A stretch of DNA of 64,000 nt from Burkholderiales bacterium Ga0077544 (GCA_001464355.1 LNEU01000015.1:124001-188000), one strand, 5' to 3'; shown: positions 49,494 through 60,719, counted from the stretch's first letter. Numbers and translations are program-made. The notes: generated by a model not told the origin, from the sequence alone.

Positions 49494-51929
49494 ATGTCGA
49501 ATGTTGTAAACACTGGGAGCAAGCATGACCAGGTAGAAGGAAGCTATGTTATTTCCTTCGAACATCTACGGATGTCTGACGTGGACTCAGTGGGAGGTAA
49601 AAACTCTTCACTGGGAGAAATGATCAGTCAGCTCGCAGAGGCTGGTGTCAGAGTGCCGGGCGGTTTCGCCACCACGGCGCAGGCGTTCAGGGATTTCCTT
49701 GAGCACACCGAAAGTGGTGGGTTGAATCTGGCGCAACGGATTGCAGATCGACTCGCCGATTTAAATATCGACGACGTGCGTGCGCTCGCACAAGCCGGCG
49801 CAGAAATTCGCAACTGGATAGTGGAAACACCTTTTCAGCCGCGACTTCTTGCCGAAATCAAACAGTATTATCAAAATCTTTCCGCTGATTCATCCAAGGA
49901 AATGTCGTTTGCCGTGCGTTCTTCCGCAACTGCTGAAGATTTGCCGGATGCATCGTTCGCAGGTCAGCAGGAAACTTTCCTTAATGTAGTCGGTATCGAC
50001 AATGTGCTGGAAGCGATCAAGCATGTTTTTGCATCGCTCTACAACGACCGTGCGATCTCGTATCGTGTGCACAAAGGCTTCACGCATGCCGAAGTTGCAT
50101 TGTCGGCTGGCGTGCAACGCATGGTGCGCTCGGATCTGGGTTCTGCAGGCGTGATGTTTACGCTGGATACCGAATCCGGTTTCACGGATGTGGTCTTCAT
50201 CACATCAAGCTACGGCTTGGGCGAAACAGTGGTGCAAGGGGCGGTTAACCCTGATGAATTCTACGTGCACAAGCCGATGCTGGAACAAGGCAAGTTGCCG
50301 ATCATCCGTCGTAATATCGGTTCCAAACTGATCAAGATGGAATTCACTGCAGAAGCGAAAGCTGGACGTTCAGTGCAGACCGTCGATGTGCCTATCGGTA
50401 TGCGTAATCGCTACTCGTTGACTGATGAAGAAATCGTGCAACTCGCGAAGTACGCTGTCATCATTGAAAAGCATTACGGTCGCCCAATGGATATCGAATG
50501 GGGCAAGGATGGTTTGGATGGTCAACTCTACATCCTGCAAGCGCGTCCGGAAACCGTCAAGTCGCAGCAAAAGCCGACCGATGTGCAGCAACGCTTCAAG
50601 ATGAAAGGTAGCGGCACTGTATTGACCGTTGGTCGTGCTATTGGTCAAAAAATTGGTGCTGGTCCGGTCCGTGTGATTCTCGATGCTGCCGATATGGAGC
50701 GCGTGCAACCAGGCGATGTATTGGTTGCCGACATGACGGATCCGAATTGGGAGCCTGTGATGAAGCGCGCATCCGCCATCATCACCAATCGTGGTGGTCG
50801 TACTTGTCACGCAGCGATCATCGCGCGTGAACTGGGTGTGCCGGCTGTGGTTGGTTGTGGTGATGCGACTGAGTTATTGAAAGATGGGGCGCTGGTCACG
50901 GTCTCATGTGCAGAAGGTGACGAAGGCAAAGTCTATGACGGCTTGCTGGAGTCTGAAGTAACCGAAATCGCACGCGGTGATTTGCCTGAACTGCCATTGA
51001 AGATTACGCTCAACGTTGGCAATCCTCAACTCGCGTTTGATTTTCAATCGATTCCAAATGCAGGCGTTGGTTTGGCTCGTCTGGAATTCATCATCAACAA
51101 TAATATCGGCGTACATCCAAAAGCAATTCTGGAATATCCGCATATCGATCCGGACTTGAAAAAAGCTGTTGAATCGGTTGCTCGCGGTCATGCGTCACCA
51201 CGAGCTTTTTATATCGACAAGCTGGCCGAAGGTATTGCAACCATTGGTGCTGCATTCTGGCCTAAGCCGGTAATTGTGCGTCTGTCGGATTTCAAATCGA
51301 ACGAGTACAAAAAATTGATCGGTGGTTCGCGTTACGAGCCGGACGAAGAAAATCCTATGCTCGGTTTTCGCGGTGTAGCGCGTTACCTTGCGCCGGACTT
51401 CGCTGAATCATTCGAGATGGAATGCAAGGCGATCAAACGCGTGCGTGACGAAATGGGATTGACCAACGTCGAGATCATGGTGCCGTTCGTACGTACCTTG
51501 GGCCAGGCTGAAAAAGTCATCGACTTGCTGGCGAAGAATGGCCTCAAGCGTGGCGAAAACGGTTTGCGCATCATCATGATGTGCGAAGTGCCGTCGAATG
51601 CAATTCTGGCGGAAGAGTTCTTGAATTACTTCGATGGTTTTTCTATCGGTTCCAACGATTTGACGCAGTTGACGCTGGGTCTGGATCGCGATTCTGGTAT
51701 GGAAATTTTGGCAGCTGATTTTGACGAGCGTGATCCTGCGGTACTGGCATTGTTCTCGCGCGCGATTGCTGCATGTCGCAAGCAGGGCAAGTATGTCGGC
51801 ATCTGCGGTCAGGGCCCATCGGATCATCCGGACTTCGCCGAGTGGTTGATGAAAGAAGGTATTACTTCGCTTTCACTCAATCCGGATTCAGTCATCGAAA
51901 CCTGGCAGAACCTGGCCAAACGCCTGTAA
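49494..51929 (+). CDS. ppsA: Phosphoenolpyruvate synthase
   Basis: PpsA makes PEP from pyruvate and ATP, allowing gluconeogenesis from C3 substrates. The 811-residue product has an N-terminal ATP-binding domain ([15 protein letters not shown] onwards), the swivelling phosphohistidine domain with [21 protein letters not shown] (catalytic histidine around 428, regulatory threonine two residues before it) and a C-terminal TIM-barrel PEP-binding domain ending with the [18 protein letters not shown] and CGQGPSDHP motifs. ATG 49494. Confidence 0.97.
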   Translation: MSNVVNTGSKHDQVEGSYVISFEHLRMSDVDSVGGKNSSLGEMISQLAEAGVRVPGGFATTAQAFRDFLEHTESGGLNLAQRIADRLADLNIDDVRALAQAGAEIRNWIVETPFQPRLLAEIKQYYQNLSADSSKEMSFAVRSSATAEDLPDASFAGQQETFLNVVGIDNVLEAIKHVFASLYNDRAISYRVHKGFTHAEVALSAGVQRMVRSDLGSAGVMFTLDTESGFTDVVFITSSYGLGETVVQGAVNPDEFYVHKPMLEQGKLPIIRRNIGSKLIKMEFTAEAKAGRSVQTVDVPIGMRNRYSLTDEEIVQLAKYAVIIEKHYGRPMDIEWGKDGLDGQLYILQARPETVKSQQKPTDVQQRFKMKGSGTVLTVGRAIGQKIGAGPVRVILDAADMERVQPGDVLVADMTDPNWEPVMKRASAIITNRGGRTCHAAIIARELGVPAVVGCGDATELLKDGALVTVSCAEGDEGKVYDGLLESEVTEIARGDLPELPLKITLNVGNPQLAFDFQSIPNAGVGLARLEFIINNNIGVHPKAILEYPHIDPDLKKAVESVARGHASPRAFYIDKLAEGIATIGAAFWPKPVIVRLSDFKSNEYKKLIGGSRYEPDEENPMLGFRGVARYLAPDFAESFEMECKAIKRVRDEMGLTNVEIMVPFVRTLGQAEKVIDLLAKNGLKRGENGLRIIMMCEVPSNAILAEEFLNYFDGFSIGSNDLTQLTLGLDRDSGMEILAADFDERDPAVLALFSRAIAACRKQGKYVGICGQGPSDHPDFAEWLMKEGITSLSLNPDSVIETWQNLAKRL

Positions 51930-51956
51930 GGAAGTCGTTGTACAAGGCAGTGTAAA

Positions 51957-52017
51957 GGTCGGGTGCTTAAATTGTTTTCCATCACAGTTTTTTAGACTAG
52001 ACTGTGCACACCCGACC
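51957..52017. repeat. Nested stem-loop downstream of ppsA
   Basis: GGTCGGGTG (51957-51965) and CACCCGACC (52009-52017) form a perfect nine-base outer stem; inside it CACAGT (51983-51988) pairs with ACTGTG (52001-52006). It lies 28 bases after the ppsA stop and 34 bases before a clear terminator. It is not itself followed by T residues. It may stabilise the ppsA 3' end or be part of a small RNA. Confidence 0.55.
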
Positions 52018-52050
52018 GGATAACACTGACAAGCTTTATCGTGGTTTCTC

Positions 52051-52086
52051 AACCCTCGTTGCTCTCCGGACTGCGAGGGTTTTTTG
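52051..52086 (+). terminator. Intrinsic terminator after ppsA
   Basis: AACCCTCG (52051-52058) and CGAGGGTT (52074-52081) form an eight-base stem with a 15-base loop, followed by T residues to 52085. It ends the ppsA transcript before the NfeD gene. Confidence 0.85.
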
Positions 52087-52120
52087 CTTTAAAACCAAAG
52101 TAATGCGTAAAGGAATACTG

Positions 52121-52573
52121 ATGACCGACTGGATGATTTGGTTTGCGGTGGCATGCGTGTTGATCATATTGGAAATGGCAACCGGTACTTTCTATTTGTT
52201 GATGATTGCCATCGGTGCTGTTGTGGGTGGCATTGTCGCGTTGAGCGGTGCTGACGGCACCTGGCAATGCATACTGGCCGCAGTGATTGCAGCGGTCGCT
52301 ACGTTTGCCTTGCGTCGCAGCCGTTTCGGTCGATCAGAAAACCTCGATGCATCGCGCGATCCCAGTGTGAATCTGGATATTGGACAAACGCTGGAAGTCA
52401 CAGAGTGGCATCATGTAGCCGGTGCTGTGAGTACGGCACGTGTCATGTATCGTGGTGCATCATGGGATGTAGAGTTGGCCGGTGGCGGTACAGCAGTGGC
52501 CGGGCAATTCCGGATTCAGCAAGTGCAGGGCAATCGTCTGATTGTCATCAATAACAATGCGGCAGATAGTTAA
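52121..52573 (+). CDS. NfeD-family membrane protein
   Basis: This 150-residue protein has two or three membrane segments at the N-terminus (WMIWFAVACVLIILEMATGTFYLLMIAI and an alanine-rich segment) followed by a soluble OB-fold domain (about 85-150, GQTLEVTEWHHVAGAVSTARVMYRGASWDVE). That is the short NfeD type, usually encoded beside a stomatin-like SPFH gene, as here. ATG 52121 with AAAGGAA at 52109-52115 is chosen; an ATG at 52103 is an alternative. The pair is thought to organise membrane domains; precise function unknown. Confidence 0.88.
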   Translation: MTDWMIWFAVACVLIILEMATGTFYLLMIAIGAVVGGIVALSGADGTWQCILAAVIAAVATFALRRSRFGRSENLDASRDPSVNLDIGQTLEVTEWHHVAGAVSTARVMYRGASWDVELAGGGTAVAGQFRIQQVQGNRLIVINNNAADS

Positions 52574-52634
52574 ACTTGCCGCTTAAGGTATCAGAAAACT
52601 TTACCTACTCATCGCAACATATCAAGGAGCTTCC

Positions 52635-53570
52635 ATGTTCGGTACTACAAGCACCACTATCATTTTTTTGCTATTCGTCGTCATCGTTTTTGTCGTCAAG
52701 ACGATTAACGTTGTGCCGCAGCAGCATGCTTGGGTCGTTGAACGTCTGGGTAAATATCACGCAACGCTGGGCCCTGGTCTAAAGATCGTGTTGCCCTTCA
52801 TTGATCGCATTGCCTACAAACATTCACTAAAGGAAATCCCGCTCGACGTGCCTATGCAGGTTTGTATCACCAAGGACAATACGCAACTCGAAGTCGACGG
52901 CATACTGTATTTTCAGGTGACCGATCCGATGCGCGCGTCATATGGTTCATCGAACTACATCTCTGCGATTTCGCAACTGGCGCAAACTACGCTGCGTTCT
53001 GTTATCGGCCGTATGGAGCTGGACAAGACTTTTGAAGAACGCGATCTGATCAATCACAGTGTTGTCGGCGCGGTGGATGAATCAGCTGCGAACTGGGGTG
53101 TAAAGGTTTTGCGTTACGAGATCAAGGATCTGACGCCGCCGCGTGAAATTCTGCACGCGATGCAATCGCAAATCACTGCCGAACGCGAGAAGCGTGCGCT
53201 GATCGCCGCATCCGAAGGCCGCAAGCAGGAGCAGATTAATATCGCCACCGGTGAGCGGGAAGCATCGATCGCGCGTTCCGAAGGTGAGAAGCAGGCATCA
53301 ATCAATCGTGCACAAGGCGAAGCATCGGCGATTCTGTCAATTGCAGTGGCAAGTGCAGAAGCAATCCGCAAGACGGCCGCAGCGATACAAGAGCCTGGTG
53401 GTTCTGATGCTGTCAATTTGAAGGTGGCGGAGCAGTATGTCGAAGCCTTCGGCAAACTGGCGAAGACAAACAATTCCATCATCATCCCGGCCAACCTCGG
53501 CGATATGGGCGGTTTGATTGCCACTGCGATGCAAGTTGTGAAATCGCAGGGTACGCACAACAAGTCCTAG
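52635..53570 (+). CDS. SPFH/stomatin-family membrane protein (QmcA-like)
   Basis: The 311-residue product has one N-terminal membrane segment (IIFLLFVVIVFVVKTI), an SPFH domain (VVPQQHAWVVERLGKYHATLGPGL, about 25-200), and a long charged coiled coil (about 185-265) rich in Ala, Glu and Arg, as in QmcA and p-stomatins, which form large membrane rings. AAGGAG at 52624-52629 precedes ATG 52635. It follows the NfeD gene by 61 bases and is probably co-expressed with it. Confidence 0.92.
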   Translation: MFGTTSTTIIFLLFVVIVFVVKTINVVPQQHAWVVERLGKYHATLGPGLKIVLPFIDRIAYKHSLKEIPLDVPMQVCITKDNTQLEVDGILYFQVTDPMRASYGSSNYISAISQLAQTTLRSVIGRMELDKTFEERDLINHSVVGAVDESAANWGVKVLRYEIKDLTPPREILHAMQSQITAEREKRALIAASEGRKQEQINIATGEREASIARSEGEKQASINRAQGEASAILSIAVASAEAIRKTAAAIQEPGGSDAVNLKVAEQYVEAFGKLAKTNNSIIIPANLGDMGGLIATAMQVVKSQGTHNKS

Positions 53571-53662
53571 CTTGCTTAACAGGTTCATGAACATCCGTCA
53601 TCACGGAACAATCAATCGATGATCGAGGTTTTTGTTCGCGCAGACTTTGCAAAATATAAAAT

Positions 53663-53684
53663 GGCGCTCAAGGCGCCGTTTTTT
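53663..53684. terminator. Bidirectional terminator between the SPFH gene and smpB
   Basis: GGCGC (53663-53667) and GCGCC (53673-53677) form a short GC stem, followed on the plus strand by G and a run of T (53679-53684) and preceded by A-rich sequence. It serves the convergent pair: the T-run overlaps the smpB stop codon. Confidence 0.7.
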
Positions 53685-54132
53685 ATCGTCGATTCTGTTT
53701 CATCACCGACTGTATCTCGCGCTGGGTATCACGCTGCTTTTCGGTATCGCGTTTATCGTGTTGCTTCTTGCCCTTTGCCAGTCCGATCTCGCATTTGATA
53801 TACCCTTTTTGATAATGCAGGTTAAGCGGCACCAGCGTATAGCCGGCGCGTTCTACCTTGATCGTGAGCTTCTTGATTTCTTCCGCTTTAAGCAGCAGCT
53901 TGCGGGTGCGTACCGGATCGGGTGTCACATGCGTGGAAGCGGAGGATAAAGGACTGATGTGCGCGCCGAACAGGAAAATTTCATCATTGCGCACAATGAC
54001 GTAGGCTTCCTTCAACTGCGAACGTCCGGCGCGTATGGCCTTGACTTCCCAACCCTGCAATACGATGCCGGCCTCGAAGCGCTCCTCGATAAAATAATCG
54101 TGGAAGGCTTTTCTGTTATCAACAATGCTCAT
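53683..54132 (-). CDS. smpB: SsrA-binding protein SmpB
   Basis: SmpB carries tmRNA to stalled ribosomes for trans-translation. The 149-residue product begins [25 protein letters not shown], contains [19 protein letters not shown] and [18 protein letters not shown], and ends with the basic tail. The ssrA RNA gene itself was not found in this window. smpB divergent from ratA-rnfH is the same order as in E. coli. Confidence 0.97.
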   Translation of the reverse strand: MSIVDNRKAFHDYFIEERFEAGIVLQGWEVKAIRAGRSQLKEAYVIVRNDEIFLFGAHISPLSSASTHVTPDPVRTRKLLLKAEEIKKLTIKVERAGYTLVPLNLHYQKGYIKCEIGLAKGKKQHDKRDTEKQRDTQREIQSVMKQNRR

Positions 54133-54195
54133 GAGTTTCGGCTAATGGTCGGTTAAAATGGCAACTCTGCGATTCTATCAAACGGTTCTTATTCG

Positions 54196-54627
54196 ATGGC
54201 AGTAGTGCACAAAACAGTTTTACTGGGTTACAGCGCTGAACAGATGTTCGCGCTGGTCGATCGGGTCGAGGATTATCCTCAGTTCTTGCCATGGTGCGGC
54301 GGCGTAGACGTCAAACAGCGTGAAGACGGCAGGTTGGTCGCCAGCATCATGATTAATTATCACGGCATCAAGCAAAGCTTCACGACCGAAAACACGACGG
54401 TGCGGCCGGTTTCGATGACGATGCGTTTGCTGGAAGGACCATTCAAGGAGTTGCATGGTACATGGGTATTCAAGCCACTGCGGGAAGATGCCTGCAAGAT
54501 TGAATTCGACCTGCAGTATGAATTCTCGAATCGGCTGATCGAATCGATTATCGGGCCGGTATTCAATATGATTGCGACCAGCTTCGTCGATTCATTCAGC
54601 AAACGTGCGGATGAAGTGTATGGCTGA
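54196..54627 (+). CDS. ratA: RatA/Coq10-family START-domain protein
   Basis: The 143-residue product belongs to the polyketide-cyclase/START-like family that includes E. coli RatA (ribosome association) and Coq10 (ubiquinone binding). The conserved VEDYPQFLPWCGGVDV and the C-terminal helix FNMIATSFVDSFSKRADEVYG are visible. E. coli RatA was described as a toxin blocking 70S formation, but a ubiquinone-related role is also plausible for the family. It overlaps rnfH by eight bases. Confidence 0.9.
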   Translation: MAVVHKTVLLGYSAEQMFALVDRVEDYPQFLPWCGGVDVKQREDGRLVASIMINYHGIKQSFTTENTTVRPVSMTMRLLEGPFKELHGTWVFKPLREDACKIEFDLQYEFSNRLIESIIGPVFNMIATSFVDSFSKRADEVYG

Positions 54628-54946
54628 CCCACGTTTGCCGGACTCGCCCACCAACGGCATTCATATCCAGATTTGTTATGCGCGGCCGGACAAGCAGTTT
54701 TTGCTGGAACAAACGGTGGCTGATGGCACCACTATCCAGCAAGCGATCCAGAGTAGCGGAATTATCCAGCAAGCGCCGGAAATCGATGTGAGCGTCTGGC
54801 GCGTCGGTATTTACGGAAAATTGAAAACACTGGATACGGTTCTGCGTGAGCATGACCGGATTGAAATCTACCGGCCGCTCATCGCAGACCCCAAAGATTC
54901 ACGCAGAAAACGCGCTGAAAGCAAGGACGCCAAAAAGAAGGCCTGA
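54620..54946 (+). CDS. rnfH: RnfH-family ubiquitin-like protein
   Basis: The 108-residue product has the beta-grasp fold of the RnfH (UPF0125) family: IHIQICYARPDKQFLLEQTVADG, then IDVSVWRVGIYGKLKTLDTVLREHDRIEIYRPLIADP, and a Lys/Arg-rich tail. ATG 54620 overlaps the end of ratA (ATGGCTGA). In E. coli the same gene pair is ratA-ratB. Its biochemical role is not known. Confidence 0.9.
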   Translation: MADPRLPDSPTNGIHIQICYARPDKQFLLEQTVADGTTIQQAIQSSGIIQQAPEIDVSVWRVGIYGKLKTLDTVLREHDRIEIYRPLIADPKDSRRKRAESKDAKKKA

Positions 54947-54990
54947 CATTCCCGGGTCAGGTTGGGCAGTCTGTACCTAAGCTCGTCACT

Positions 54991-55497
54991 TTATTTGCAG
55001 TCTTCCATGATGCGGTTGTTGTTGCGCGTTTCTTGCGCACGCTCTTCATCTGTCATATAGGAACGCTCACCTGATTTATCCATGCGGCTGATGCGTTCTC
55101 CCGAATCCAGTACGCGTTTGTAATTGCCGGCTTGCTCGCAGCCTTTCTTTTTGTCGGCTGCTAGTTTTGCCTTGGCGGCCGCTTCCTTGTCTTTTTCGGC
55201 CTGTTCCATCTTGCGTTTATTGAAATCGGCGTTTTTTTCAGCGGTCGTTTGCGGTGCCTTCTTGGTCGCGTCAACGTCGCCGGCTGGTTCTTCCGCTGCT
55301 TTGGCCGGAGTACTGGCCTGCGTAGCGCCATGCGGCGATTTCAGAATTTTGCTGTTCGGTACCGATGCGGGGGGCGGTGTGTCGGAGTACTGTTTCACGC
55401 CTTTGTCATTCAGCCATACGTATTGCGCCAAGGCGGCGCCGGCACAGCCAGCTAACAGGACTGCAACAGTAAAGCGTTTCAAACCGGATGCATGCAT
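54991..55497 (-). CDS. DUF4124-domain exported protein
   Basis: The 168-residue product has a signal peptide (GLKRFTVAVLLAGCAGAALA, cleavage about residue 24), then YVWLNDKGVKQYSDTPPP typical of the DUF4124 N-terminus, and a Lys/Ala/Glu-rich helical region (about 75-125). It is probably periplasmic; no function is known for the family. It is divergent from guaB across 161 bases. Confidence 0.85.
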   Translation of the reverse strand: MHASGLKRFTVAVLLAGCAGAALAQYVWLNDKGVKQYSDTPPPASVPNSKILKSPHGATQASTPAKAAEEPAGDVDATKKAPQTTAEKNADFNKRKMEQAEKDKEAAAKAKLAADKKKGCEQAGNYKRVLDSGERISRMDKSGERSYMTDEERAQETRNNNRIMEDCK

Positions 55498-55625
55498 GAC
55501 AAATCCTCAAGAAAGGGCTGGGTTAATACTTGTGCGATTTCGCCATGCTTGACCGTATCTGTCAATGTAAAAGGAAATTTGCAGAGACTTTGTCGCAAGG
55601 TCGGGACGCATGAAACGGATTTCTG

Positions 55626-55631
55626 TATAAT
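55626..55631 (+). promoter_or_regulatory. Candidate -10 box for guaB
   Basis: TATAAT lies 27 bases before the guaB ATG. The bases 17 upstream (GGGACG region) do not resemble a -35 hexamer, so activator help or a non-standard -35 would be needed. Confidence 0.4.
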
Positions 55632-55649
55632 TCGCTTTTGCGCCACTAG

Positions 55650-57119
<1,470 letters not shown>

Positions 57120-57133
57120 GGGTTACTGTCGTA

Positions 57134-57577
57134 ATGATTGACGCTCCCGACGCTAGCGGCAGCAATGCCGATGCGGGCGAACAGCAGCATGAGAGTTTTG
57201 CTGATGCTGTTGCCCGTATCGAGCGCTTGGGTAAAAGTCTGTTTGGAGTCACCGCCTGTGTCGTGCATTTGCATGGCAAAAAAGTTGGACTCATCACGCA
57301 AGCACATCATTATTGCGCGCAACTGCCTTTGGGTGACGTCTTGAACGTCATGCCAGAGAAGTCGTCGCCATTTAGCCCGGCTTTGGGCAAAATTGATAAC
57401 TTCGAAGTGCGGTTTTACGCCTTGCATCCTTTACGTAATCGCGCAGGCAATATTGTTGGCAGGGTGGTGTTGATCCATGAACGCTCGCGTGCTTTTACTG
57501 CCGGTGATGCTCACTGGATGACTGATCTGGTGGCTTTGCTGGAGCGGGAGTTGCATTTCTCCGGCTACAAAGTCTAA
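57134..57577 (+). CDS. GAF-like domain protein between guaB and guaA
   Basis: I do not recognise this 147-residue protein with certainty. A short acidic N-terminus (about 1-20) is followed by a single globular domain with the alternating strand-helix pattern of GAF/PAS-type sensors (LFGVTACVVHLHGKKVGLIT; AGNIVGRVVLIHERSRAFTAGD; WMTDLVALLERELHF). There is no membrane segment or output domain. It starts 14 bases after the guaB stop and ends 59 bases before guaA, all on one strand, so it is probably in the same transcript. A role in purine nucleotide sensing is possible but unsupported. Confidence 0.65.
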   Translation: MIDAPDASGSNADAGEQQHESFADAVARIERLGKSLFGVTACVVHLHGKKVGLITQAHHYCAQLPLGDVLNVMPEKSSPFSPALGKIDNFEVRFYALHPLRNRAGNIVGRVVLIHERSRAFTAGDAHWMTDLVALLERELHFSGYKV

Positions 57578-57636
57578 GTATCCAACACTGATTTCTCTAA
57601 ATAATTGTTCCACCTTGAAACCCTAAGCTCACTCTC

Positions 57637-59256
57637 ATGCATTCGAAAATTCTCATCCTTGATTTCGGTTCCCAAGTTACCCAATTGATCGCACGTCGCG
57701 TGCGCGACTCTGGCGTTTTTTCAGAAGTCTATCCTTACGACGTCAGCGATGAGTTCGTACGCAACTACGGCGCTGCTGGTGTGATTCTTTCGGGTGGTCC
57801 TAATTCCGTCATCGAAGGCGACGACACGCCGCGCGTACCGCAAGCCGTATTTGAATTGGGCGTGCCGGTACTCGGTATTTGTTACGGCATGCAGGCGATG
57901 GCTGAGCAACTCGGCGGCAAGGTCGAAAATGGCAAGGTGCGCGAATTCGGTTACGCCGAAGTGCGCGCGCATGGCCACACCGCATTGTTGAAAGACATCA
58001 GCGATTTCACCACGCCTGAAGGCTACGGCATGCTGAAGGTCTGGATGAGCCATGGTGACAAGGTCGACGAAATGCCGCCCGGCTTCAAACTGATGGCGTC
58101 TACGCCTAACTGCCCGATCGCCGGCATGGCGGACGAAGCGCGTCGTATGTACGCATTCCAGTTCCATCCTGAAGTCACGCACACGGTGCAGGGCAAGGCC
58201 ATCATTGCACGCTTTGTACACGAGATTTGCGGCTGCAAATCAGACTGGAACATGCCCGATTACATCGCTGAAGCGGTTGAAAAAATTCGCCAGCAAGTTG
58301 GTAGCGATGAAGTCATTCTCGGCTTGTCCGGTGGCGTAGACAGTAGCGTTGCGGCGGCACTGATTCATCGTGCAATTGGCGATCAGTTGACTTGCGTATT
58401 CGTCGATCACGGCCTGCTGCGACTCGACGAAGGCAAGATGGTGATGGAAATGTTCGCCGAAAATCTGGGCGTCAACGTGATCCGCATCGATGCAGTTGAT
58501 CAGTTCATGGGCCATCTGGCCGGAGTGAGCGATCCGGAAGCCAAGCGCAAAATTATCGGACGTGAATTTGTTGAAGTGTTCCAGGTTGAAGCGGCCAAGC
58601 GCAAGAATGCCAAGTGGCTGGCACAAGGCACGATTTATCCTGACGTCATCGAGAGCGCGGGCAAGGGCAAGAAGGGTCATACCATCAAGAGCCATCACAA
58701 TGTAGGTGGCTTGCCGGAAACATTGAATCTGCAATTGCTGGAACCATTGCGCGAATTGTTCAAGGATGAAGTGCGTCAGCTCGGCGTCGCACTCGGCCTG
58801 CCGCACGACATGGTGTACCGCCATCCATTCCCGGGCCCCGGCCTGGGCGTGCGCATACTCGGCGAAGTGAAAAAAGAATTCGCCGATCTGCTGCGCCGTG
58901 CCGATGCAATCTTCATCGAAGAATTGCGCAAGACGCCATTCGTGCTTGCAGCTGGCGCGTCGGAAGCAACCGACAACGGTATTCCGCATCGTAACTGGTA
59001 TGACGCCACTAGCCAGGCATTTGCCGTTTTCCTGCCGGTCAAATCGGTAGGCGTGATGGGCGATGGCCGTACTTACGAATATGTGGTGGCCTTGCGCGCT
59101 GTGCAGACACAGGATTTCATGACGGCACACTGGGCGCATTTGCCGCACGAATTGCTGGGCAACGTTTCCAATCGCATCATCAATGAAGTACGCGGCATCA
59201 ATCGTGTCGTGTATGACATCTCAGGCAAGCCACCAGCGACTATCGAGTGGGAGTGA
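57637..59256 (+). CDS. guaA: GMP synthase (glutamine-hydrolysing)
   Basis: GuaA converts XMP to GMP using glutamine and ATP. The 539-residue product has the class I glutaminase domain with catalytic Cys in [15 protein letters not shown] and His in QFHPEVTHT, the ATP pyrophosphatase P-loop [15 protein letters not shown] (about 231-245), and the C-terminal dimerisation domain with KPPATIEWE as end. Confidence 0.98.
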   Translation: MHSKILILDFGSQVTQLIARRVRDSGVFSEVYPYDVSDEFVRNYGAAGVILSGGPNSVIEGDDTPRVPQAVFELGVPVLGICYGMQAMAEQLGGKVENGKVREFGYAEVRAHGHTALLKDISDFTTPEGYGMLKVWMSHGDKVDEMPPGFKLMASTPNCPIAGMADEARRMYAFQFHPEVTHTVQGKAIIARFVHEICGCKSDWNMPDYIAEAVEKIRQQVGSDEVILGLSGGVDSSVAAALIHRAIGDQLTCVFVDHGLLRLDEGKMVMEMFAENLGVNVIRIDAVDQFMGHLAGVSDPEAKRKIIGREFVEVFQVEAAKRKNAKWLAQGTIYPDVIESAGKGKKGHTIKSHHNVGGLPETLNLQLLEPLRELFKDEVRQLGVALGLPHDMVYRHPFPGPGLGVRILGEVKKEFADLLRRADAIFIEELRKTPFVLAAGASEATDNGIPHRNWYDATSQAFAVFLPVKSVGVMGDGRTYEYVVALRAVQTQDFMTAHWAHLPHELLGNVSNRIINEVRGINRVVYDISGKPPATIEWE

Positions 59257-59262
59257 TGGACG

Positions 59263-59805
59263 GTGACGGAAAGCCTGTTTTTTGCCTTGCAGCCTGACGT
59301 CACTGCCATCAAGCAGGTACAGGAAGTCACCGCTGGTTTATGTGCTCAGCACGATCTTTCCACGCGTTTCATCACCGCCGATCGGCTGCACGTAACTTTG
59401 CATTTTGTGGGAGATCTTGCCGCACTTTCACAGGATCAGCTGGAGAATGCGCATGCTGCCGCGGCCGCCATAAAACTGCCTGCGGTTGAGCTCAGTTTCA
59501 ACAAGGTACTCACCTTTCGATCCGCCAAAGCTGAACGGCCATTGGTACTGGCAAGTAACGCCTCCATGACCGCGCTGCAGTTATTTCGCTATGAACTTGG
59601 TGATCAGCTTCGCAGACGAGGCGTTCCTGCAGAAAAAACGGTGTTCACTCCTCATATCACACTCGCCTATGACAAATATACAGTCGAGGAGCAGATTCTC
59701 GCAGTCCCGGTAAAGTGGACCGCCAGAGAATTTGTACTGATCAAGAGTTTTGTCGGGAAAAGTCGTTACGAAGTGTTGGGGCGCTGGCCCTTGGCTGCGA
59801 TTTAA
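59263..59805 (+). CDS. thpR: RNA 2',3'-cyclic phosphodiesterase ThpR (LigT)
   Basis: The 180-residue product is a 2H phosphoesterase: the paired catalytic motifs HVTLHF (about residue 43) and HITLAY (about residue 129) are visible. Such enzymes open 2',3'-cyclic phosphates or ligate tRNA halves in vitro. The start is GTG at 59263, seven bases after guaA; no ATG fits the conserved first strand (LFFALQPD). Confidence 0.88.
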   Translation: MTESLFFALQPDVTAIKQVQEVTAGLCAQHDLSTRFITADRLHVTLHFVGDLAALSQDQLENAHAAAAAIKLPAVELSFNKVLTFRSAKAERPLVLASNASMTALQLFRYELGDQLRRRGVPAEKTVFTPHITLAYDKYTVEEQILAVPVKWTAREFVLIKSFVGKSRYEVLGRWPLAAI

Positions 59806-59853
59806 GCCGTCACTGACTGTACGGCCCACCGTTCAACAATCAATGCCACCCGG

Positions 59854-60255
59854 CTACTCGGGTAAATCTGCAGGAATGCCGTTGGGATTCCGCGCCATCT
59901 GATAACTATACCAAAGACTTTGCGCAATCCTTTGCGCCGAAGTGGTGGCACGCCTACCCATAGCTTCATTGGCTTGTTGCTTCGTGGTTTCATCGAACAA
60001 TGCGAGCCAGTGTTTAAACAGTGCTTCATCCAGATGCGGCATGGCGGCGTGTTTTTGCATCGGTGTACCTGTGTAACTGCCGCTGCCGCGCAGTATCGAT
60101 GACCAGAAATTGACCAGTGTTACCAAGTGATGATCCCAGTCATGTACTTGAGCGTTAAAAATCGGCCCGAGCACCTCATCTTGTCGCACTTTGGCGTAGA
60201 AGGCATGCACCAATTGCGACACTTCTTCTTCAGTGCACAAATCATTACTGAGCAT
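59854..60255 (-). CDS. Group III truncated haemoglobin
   Basis: This 133-residue protein fits truncated haemoglobins of group III: Phe19-Tyr20 at the B9-B10 positions (HAFYAKVRQDEVLGPIF), two histidines at the E helix (DHHLVTLVNFW), His69 as likely proximal ligand, and Trp83 of the HWLALF segment as G8. The family binds oxygen or NO with haem; some members act in peroxide or NO chemistry. It overlaps the VOC gene by 11 bases, so both are translated together. Confidence 0.85.
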   Translation of the reverse strand: MLSNDLCTEEEVSQLVHAFYAKVRQDEVLGPIFNAQVHDWDHHLVTLVNFWSSILRGSGSYTGTPMQKHAAMPHLDEALFKHWLALFDETTKQQANEAMGRRATTSAQRIAQSLWYSYQMARNPNGIPADLPE

Positions 60256-60670
60256 TCTTTTCTCCAGATACTATCTCGTCAACAACGTCGGCATCGACAT
60301 GCATGATTACTGAAGTATTGGGCTCTGACCATACCGCAAATTCATTGCCACTGGGTTCGATAAAATGAAAGCGGCGACCTCCGGGAAATGAAAAAATTTC
60401 TTTGCTGATGATGCCGCTGGCTTCTCTGATTTTTTGCTCGGTAGATTCCAGAATCTGGCTGTAAAAAACCAGCAAGGCTGCGCCTTGGCCGGAATGCGAT
60501 GCTAGCTCAGATTTGTAGAAACCACCATCCAAACCCTCATTCGAGAAAGCCGCGTAATCCGTGCCGTAATCGACAAAGCGCCATCCAAATGCAGCTTCAA
60601 AAAACTGCTTGGTCGCTGCAAGGTTTTTGGATGGGTATTCGACGTAATTGAGTTTTTCATGCAGATTCAT
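60245..60670 (-). CDS. VOC-family (glyoxalase/bleomycin-resistance fold) protein
   Basis: The 141-residue product has two beta-alpha-beta-beta-beta units of the vicinal-oxygen-chelate fold: KLNYVEYPSKNLAATKQFFEAAFGWRF, and GALLVFYSQILESTEQKIREASG. Metal ligands are not clear from sequence. Similar small VOC proteins are widespread with no defined substrate. It overlaps the haemoglobin gene. Confidence 0.8.
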   Translation of the reverse strand: MNLHEKLNYVEYPSKNLAATKQFFEAAFGWRFVDYGTDYAAFSNEGLDGGFYKSELASHSGQGAALLVFYSQILESTEQKIREASGIISKEIFSFPGGRRFHFIEPSGNEFAVWSEPNTSVIMHVDADVVDEIVSGEKNAQ

Positions 60671-60713
60671 GCTTGTCTTCCTCAGTGAGTAGCAATATCG
60701 GTATTCTTTGCAG

Positions 60714-60719
60714 ATTATA
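60714..60719 (-). promoter_or_regulatory. Candidate -10 box for the VOC-haemoglobin pair
   Basis: The minus strand reads TATAAT 44 bases upstream of the VOC start; the bases 17 further upstream give TGGCTG, a poor -35. Weak call. Confidence 0.3.
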
